DNA of 54,636 nt. Source: an uncultured SAR116 cluster alpha proteobacterium. GTDB taxonomy: Bacteria > Pseudomonadota > Alphaproteobacteria > Puniceispirillales > Puniceispirillaceae. Location: NCBI GenBank assembly GCA_902523435.1, contig CABYZM010000006.1, forward strand, positions 1 through 54,636, written 5' to 3'. The position numbers and the translations under genes were made by a program. Below the pieces are notes generated by a model. That model saw only the letters and a program-made list of their open reading frames with translations, was not told the DNA's origin and did not search any database. Position 1 is the stretch's first letter. Each line of letters starts with the position of its first letter. Below, in pieces: positions 50,429 through 54,636 of this stretch.

Positions 50429-50733
50429 TGCGCCTACTTATCGCAGCTACTCTGTTACTGACTGCCTGCTCCACTGCTTATGGAGAGGAATTTTATTTAC
50501 AAGTTTCTACCGAAATTTTGGAAAATCACTTGGGTGAAATTAAAATTTTGAATAACAGCACATCCGATGAAAAGTTCTCTTCTTTAAGCGAATGTGAGGC
50601 TTCACTAATTAGTTGGCTAGACCGGCTCAACGCATCGATTAAAAAATCACCTTACGGTGCCTTTGTTACTGCTCCACAGGCTAGAGGACTTTTGGCTGTT
50701 TCGTTCTTGAGGGTAAATAGCGCTCTACATTAG
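50425..50733 (+). CDS. Hypothetical lipoprotein
   Basis: 102 aa. The N terminus MMRLLIAATLLLTACSTAYG has a lipobox (LTAC) with the acylated Cys near residue 15, so it should be membrane-anchored in the periplasm. The rest has one more Cys ('SECEASLISWLDRL') and no family I know. Start overlaps the preceding membrane protein gene. Confidence 0.6.
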   Translation: MMRLLIAATLLLTACSTAYGEEFYLQVSTEILENHLGEIKILNNSTSDEKFSSLSECEASLISWLDRLNASIKKSPYGAFVTAPQARGLLAVSFLRVNSALH

Positions 50734-50874
50734 CTGACAATTTTACAAAATTACTTTTCCTGAAAACTCTTACCCATTTGAAATGCAGGCCCTAGTTTTC
50801 TTCAATATGCACCTACTGTTTTCTAGGGATGGATTAATCTATTAGTTCAATGAACAAAACAAAGGGATGATTAA

Positions 50875-51537
50875 ATGAAATTAGCTAAAATTAAATTATA
50901 CCTATATCGATTTATCTACTCTCAAATAAAGCATACAAAACTTATGACACAAAATATGAAGAGTCCTGGCAATGGTTTTTTAGGAAATATTGCGAAGGAA
51001 CTAATGATCGTATTTAACGAATTTGTTTACACCGACTCAATAAAAAAACTAAATGTTCAAAAAAATGATCATGTTATTGAAATTGGATCTGGTAACGGCC
51101 AAGGAATTAAAAAATTACTAGAGTTAACTTCCACAGAAATTGTTTCAATAGAAGTAAGTGATTCATTCCGTAGTAAATTAATCCAAAAATTTAAAAATCA
51201 GAATGTTACTATCTTATCCAATGATGCAAAAAGCTTATCTGACATAATCAAAGATGATTCATTTGATAAATTACTAGCTGTTAATGTGATTTATTTTCTG
51301 CACCCTATAATCGACTATGCCAGAGAATTCTTCAGAATTTTAAAAATTGATGGATTAGGTATTTTAGTCTGTAAATTCGAGGGTATTAAAAATTTTGATG
51401 ATAAAGTTGCTCCAAATAAAAATTTGGAGGATATAGTCAAGACTTTTGAAAAAGTTGGATTTGCGGTGGAAACAGAATTTATTAAATACAAAGATGCGCA
51501 AAAAGAATATCATGCAATTTATCTTAGAAAAAATTAA
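50875..51537 (+). CDS. SAM-dependent methyltransferase, AT-rich
   Basis: 220 aa class I methyltransferase fold. SAM motif I is 'VIEIGSGNGQG' (~residue 69), the acidic end of strand 2 is 'VSIEVSD' (~93), and 'FDKLLAVNVIYFL' (~131) is motif II-like. Close in layout to UbiE/Methyltransf_11 members; substrate unknown. Base composition and heavy use of AAA/AAT codons set it apart from the rest of the window, a sign of transfer. ATG at 50875 after AAGGGAT. Confidence 0.78.
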   Translation: MKLAKIKLYLYRFIYSQIKHTKLMTQNMKSPGNGFLGNIAKELMIVFNEFVYTDSIKKLNVQKNDHVIEIGSGNGQGIKKLLELTSTEIVSIEVSDSFRSKLIQKFKNQNVTILSNDAKSLSDIIKDDSFDKLLAVNVIYFLHPIIDYAREFFRILKIDGLGILVCKFEGIKNFDDKVAPNKNLEDIVKTFEKVGFAVETEFIKYKDAQKEYHAIYLRKN

Positions 51538-51722
51538 CATGTTAAGAGAGTTTGATATAAATTTCTTTAAGTAATCAATCATAAACACATTATTCACTTG
51601 TTTGCGGCAACTCTTCTCGCATATTTGCTTATATGAGGATCGAAAACATTGCTACAAACGTAGCGTCCCATCTCGCATGATTTCAGCGACGAGGTATTGT
51701 TTAGAAATATTAGGAGAATAAA

Positions 51723-52121
51723 ATGACTGAATTAAACGCAGCGTCTGATCGAATGGTTTTGATAATTGATTCCAAAGTAAAAGATACAGAGGGATTTAAA
51801 ACTTGGGCTAGAGATCGTGCAGCCAAGTATGTCTATGAGCTAAAGGAAGAAAATAGCATTAGTTATGAATGGCACATCTCCGAAGACGGAAGTGAAGCCA
51901 CCCTTATAGAAGCCTTTACCGATAGTGATGCAATGATGGTACGTTTAGGAAATCATGCTGCAAGTCCATTAGCCTCTGAGGTGTTAGAGCTGATCGATAT
52001 AACTTACGTCTTATGTTTAGGTAATGCGAAACCTAACGCAGTAGAGACATTGAGTGCTTGGGGGGCTAGCTTTCGCTCTCATCACTCTGGATATAATAGA
52101 GAAATTGTAGCGCCTCGATAG
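51723..52121 (+). CDS. Dimeric alpha/beta-barrel (ABM-like) hypothetical protein
   Basis: 132 aa. 'MVLIIDSKVKDTEGFKTWAR' at the start and 'ATLIEAFTDSDAMMVRLGNH' in the middle resemble the antibiotic-biosynthesis-monooxygenase-like ferredoxin fold, in which small proteins dimerise around a ligand. No catalytic motif is evident. ATG at 51723 after AGGAG. It stands alone between AT-rich spacers. Confidence 0.55.
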   Translation: MTELNAASDRMVLIIDSKVKDTEGFKTWARDRAAKYVYELKEENSISYEWHISEDGSEATLIEAFTDSDAMMVRLGNHAASPLASEVLELIDITYVLCLGNAKPNAVETLSAWGASFRSHHSGYNREIVAPR

Positions 52122-52289
52122 AACAAATTCAGGCTAAGTTTTGACACCAACTCACTTTACCTACCATTCACTTACTAAGTTATTTATTTGAGTCACTTGG
52201 TTTGCTACGGTTGTAGCAATACAATCTTATTAAAGAGATCAATTAGAGCGAACAATATTCTTAGTTGATGGTGTTAGGTTAATACTAAA

Positions 52290-52433
52290 ATGACTTCACA
52301 AACTAAAATTTGTACTGTCGAGGACTGCGAAACAGAAAGACACGGCAACAAATTATATTGTAAAAAACATCAAACTCGCTTCTCACTCTGGGTTCCGTTT
52401 TGGGTTCCACTAAAATATCACCCCTTAATCTGA
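52290..52433 (+). CDS. Tiny Cys/His protein, 47 aa
   Basis: ATG at 52290, stop at 52431. 'CTVEDCETERHGNKLYCKKH' has the spacing of a small treble-clef or zinc-knuckle site (C-x4-C, then C-x2-H), followed by a hydrophobic, Trp/Pro-rich tail (FSLWVPFWVPLKYHPLI). The surrounding 52122-52506 region has no other gene. No clear ribosome site, so this is tentative. Confidence 0.45.
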   Translation: MTSQTKICTVEDCETERHGNKLYCKKHQTRFSLWVPFWVPLKYHPLI

Positions 52434-52506
52434 TGGTTTTACTTGAAAATGTTTCCCCAGTGTGGGGCACCATTTAATTCATGATCCACGAGAAAGTTTA
52501 AGGTTC

Positions 52507-54276
52507 TCAATCTTTCCAAATTTGACTAAGTCCGTCAATTAGGTAGTCCTTACAAATAGACGGAGCAACCTTTTTATAATCTTCTATTGTCTTCACTTCT
52601 GGACGCTCTTCACGAAATTTTGTTAAAAATATTCTAGCGCGCTCAAAATCTCCCAGATGAACATAGATTGCTGCCCTCCAACCATTATAACGACTATGCG
52701 AACCCCTATCATAAAGGATATTGCACCACTCTAAGCTCTTATTTGAATCAGCCATTGCCATGTAAAGAAAAGGCATTAATCCCTCATAGCTTCTCCTGCC
52801 AATTGGATTCATGTCCATTGCTTTTAATAGATAATATTCTGCTTCTTCAAAACGCTTTTCATTACATAGAGCCCAGCCGTAGTCATTATTTGACCCATCG
52901 TGGCTCGGGTTCAGGTCCAAAGCCTGTCTGGCATATTTCAATCGCTGTGGGTAATCTTTTTTAAGATTAAAAGATCTACTATACATAGCGACTGCTTCAG
53001 GATTATTGGGGTCGATAGAATAAGCCTTGAAAGACAGATCATGAAATAAAACCTCGTTTTCTGTGCGTTGATGTTGATGCACAGACGCAAATAAATTGCC
53101 ATAAATGCGTCGAGCTTTAAGTACGTAAGCGTCGCACAAATCTGGATCCATCTCTATTGCTCTATCACAAAGTTCGAAAAATGCCTTGTTTGCAGCTTCA
53201 TCTGGGTCGTCACCAGCCCATGTCTGGTTATATATAGCCAGCGCCTTCAAGTAACTGTCCCAAGCAGACAAAGATGAAGGCGATTTGTTTCGTATGCGTT
53301 CGTGCTCTTTTCCTTTAAGAGCTGGAAAAATTAATGCTGCAACCTCCTGTGACACCTCGTCTTGCACCTCAAAAATATCATCCAATGAGCGATCCCAGCG
53401 TTTAGACCAAACTTGTTGATCATCTTTTGAGTCTACTAAGCTTGCTGAAATTCTTATCTTATTGCCACCTTTGCGTACGCTTCCCTCAACGATATAATCC
53501 GCTCCCAATCGCTGACCCAGCTCTGAGGGTTTTATCTCTTGTCCTTTGAAGCTAAAGGTAGAGTTTCTAGCGATAACTGGAAAAGATTTCCAAGAAGAGA
53601 GATTAGCAATTATATCTTCTGTAACCCCATCAACAAAGTATTCTTGTTCTTCATCATAAGTCATATTTTTGAACGGCATTACAGCAATTGTTGGTGGCTT
53701 GCTTTCAGTTGTTTCGCTTGAATCAATTAAAGACCCTAAGGCCCGCTGTTCTAATCCTTCTATGATCACGTCATAAGCATGTAATACAGTATTTTTTATT
53801 TTCTGAGTACCGAGGTCAGTAAATTTAAATTCCACTTTTTTATTTACAAAATCATATATTGCTTTTGATAAAGACACCCCCCCTGGTTGGCTTAATACTT
53901 CTAGCCGTGCAGCATTATTTACCCCTTCGCCATAAAGGTTTGTCCCCTCGACAATAACGTCACCTACATTAAGACCGATACGAAACTGCATCTGTAAATC
54001 TTCTGATACAGAGAGATTACGTTTATTAATCATTTCCTGAAATTCAGTAGCACAAACTAATGCAGCTACTGCACTCTGGAATTCAGCAAGAACTGAATCT
54101 CCTGCTGTATTAAAAATACGAGCATCATATTTCTTGAAAAGTTGGTCCAGGATATCACGACAGGCCCGAAGACTTCTAAGTGTAGAATTCTCATTTTTTT
54201 CCATAAGGGTGCTAAAATTAACCACGTCTGTCACAAATATAATTGCGATTTTGCGAATAATCTGATCTTCAGTCAT
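52507..54276 (-). CDS. Class III adenylate/guanylate cyclase with TolB-like and TPR domains (paralogue)
   Basis: 589 aa. Same plan as the protein at 39596: cyclase domain (~1-175) with 'IFVTDVVNFSTLMEKN', 'FNTAGDSVLAEFQ' and 'GEGVNNAARLEVL'; TolB-like middle part (~195-310, 'IAVMPFKNMTYDEEQEYFVDG'); TPR segments from ~330 ('NPNNPEAVAMYSRS'-like repeats, 'NDYGWALCNEKRFEEAEYYL'). Metal-binding Asp residues are kept. Probably makes cAMP in response to an unknown input through the TPR part. ATG at 54276. Divergence from the other copy is substantial, so it is not a recent duplication. Confidence 0.85.
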   Translation of the reverse strand: MTEDQIIRKIAIIFVTDVVNFSTLMEKNENSTLRSLRACRDILDQLFKKYDARIFNTAGDSVLAEFQSAVAALVCATEFQEMINKRNLSVSEDLQMQFRIGLNVGDVIVEGTNLYGEGVNNAARLEVLSQPGGVSLSKAIYDFVNKKVEFKFTDLGTQKIKNTVLHAYDVIIEGLEQRALGSLIDSSETTESKPPTIAVMPFKNMTYDEEQEYFVDGVTEDIIANLSSWKSFPVIARNSTFSFKGQEIKPSELGQRLGADYIVEGSVRKGGNKIRISASLVDSKDDQQVWSKRWDRSLDDIFEVQDEVSQEVAALIFPALKGKEHERIRNKSPSSLSAWDSYLKALAIYNQTWAGDDPDEAANKAFFELCDRAIEMDPDLCDAYVLKARRIYGNLFASVHQHQRTENEVLFHDLSFKAYSIDPNNPEAVAMYSRSFNLKKDYPQRLKYARQALDLNPSHDGSNNDYGWALCNEKRFEEAEYYLLKAMDMNPIGRRSYEGLMPFLYMAMADSNKSLEWCNILYDRGSHSRYNGWRAAIYVHLGDFERARIFLTKFREERPEVKTIEDYKKVAPSICKDYLIDGLSQIWKD

Positions 54277-54464
54277 CTAAGCTCTCCTTAGATACAAATA
54301 ATATTTGAACAAAGAGATATAAACTCTGAAAGCGCAAAAATTATATAACACAGCAATATTTCTATAATACAAGGAAATAGACTATGCAAATATACAGCAC
54401 ATGGTCTATCTAAAAGCTAAACTCAAACAAGCTGGTTCTGACGGATATATCATTGGACCCAATG

Positions 54465-54636
54465 CTACGAAGTTTGATTTTTTAGCACTTTTTGGACTGA
54501 TGCGGTTTCGTTAACCTGATTAAATATTTTCTCAAGATTTGGTCTTTTGGCGAGTTCGTCTGTTTTATTGTTATCCCAGCTCATCAAAACATAAAAGTAG
54601 AAGTCTGCAATCCCACAAGTTTTTCCTGATAAGAAA
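54465..54636 (-). CDS. Glutathione S-transferase C-terminal part, gene continues beyond window
   Basis: An open minus-strand frame enters from the window edge and stops at 54465 (56 residues visible). 'FLSGKTCGIADFYFYVLMSW' followed by 'AKRPNLEKIFNQVNETASVQKVL' matches the end of the GST C-terminal helical domain (the ADxYL-like helix and the 'P-L-W/F' helix). The N-terminal thioredoxin-like domain is outside. Function unspecified within the GST superfamily. Confidence 0.65.
   Translation of the reverse strand, partial: FLSGKTCGIADFYFYVLMSWDNNKTDELAKRPNLEKIFNQVNETASVQKVLKNQTS

Overview
The window reads as chromosome of a marine alphaproteobacterium. A SAR116/Puniceispirillum-like organism is my best guess, from the alphaproteobacterial gene orders (lpxD-fabZ-lpxA-lpxI-lpxB; trpG-trpD-trpC-moaC-moeA-lexA; rplM-rpsI), the GTTC-N7-GTTC type SOS boxes, an NDUFS4-like complex I subunit, and a full taurine dissimilation set. 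No rRNA or marker tree was available to test this. Core genes look moderate in GC; several stretches after 35.9 kb are clearly AT-richer.

Layout. 1-4833 (+): end of an OmpH/Skp chaperone gene, then the lipid A operon lpxD, fabZ, lpxA, lpxI, lpxB; lpxI seems to lack a normal start codon. 4830-12754 (-): gltA, gltX, lexA with two SOS boxes, moeA, moaC, trpC, trpD, trpG. 13124-15839 (+): rplM, rpsI with a strong terminator, then a LysE-type and an EamA-type exporter. 15995-29005: the sulfonate region. It holds soeABC-like sulfite dehydrogenase genes (+), tauCBA transport genes and a class III aminotransferase gene (-), and xsc and pta (+). Together they can import taurine, transaminate it to sulfoacetaldehyde, cleave that to acetyl phosphate and sulfite, make acetyl-CoA, and oxidise the sulfite. 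A dimethylglycine/sarcosine-dehydrogenase-like flavoprotein gene converges on pta. 31732-35709 (+): an aspartate-racemase-family gene missing one catalytic cysteine, hom, and recJ.

35850-41782 is the most unusual part. A complete tRNA-Glu is followed by two degraded copies of its 3' end (37354-37397 and 41739-41782). They delimit two tandem tRNA-targeted inserts that carry only cargo: first a TauD/TfdA-type dioxygenase, then an ABC exporter and an adenylate-cyclase/TPR protein. Neither encodes an integrase, and their right ends share a conserved non-coding module. 41849-47642 is mixed: a secreted protein, a solute-binding protein without signal peptide, two tiny membrane proteins, a SufU/NifU-like protein, NhaA, an HDAC-family deacetylase, DUF192, tRNA-Pro and the complex I subunit. 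47733-49820 is a second tRNA-targeted site. tRNA-Arg(UCU) is followed 1.2 kb later by a 68-bp exact copy of its 3' part and a truncated tyrosine integrase; both ends of this insert carry paired GGTCAACTG/CAGTTGACC boxes. 50039-54636 continues as accessory DNA: small membrane and lipoprotein genes, an AT-rich methyltransferase gene, an ABM-like protein, a tiny Cys/His protein, a second adenylate-cyclase/TPR paralogue, and the end of a GST gene.
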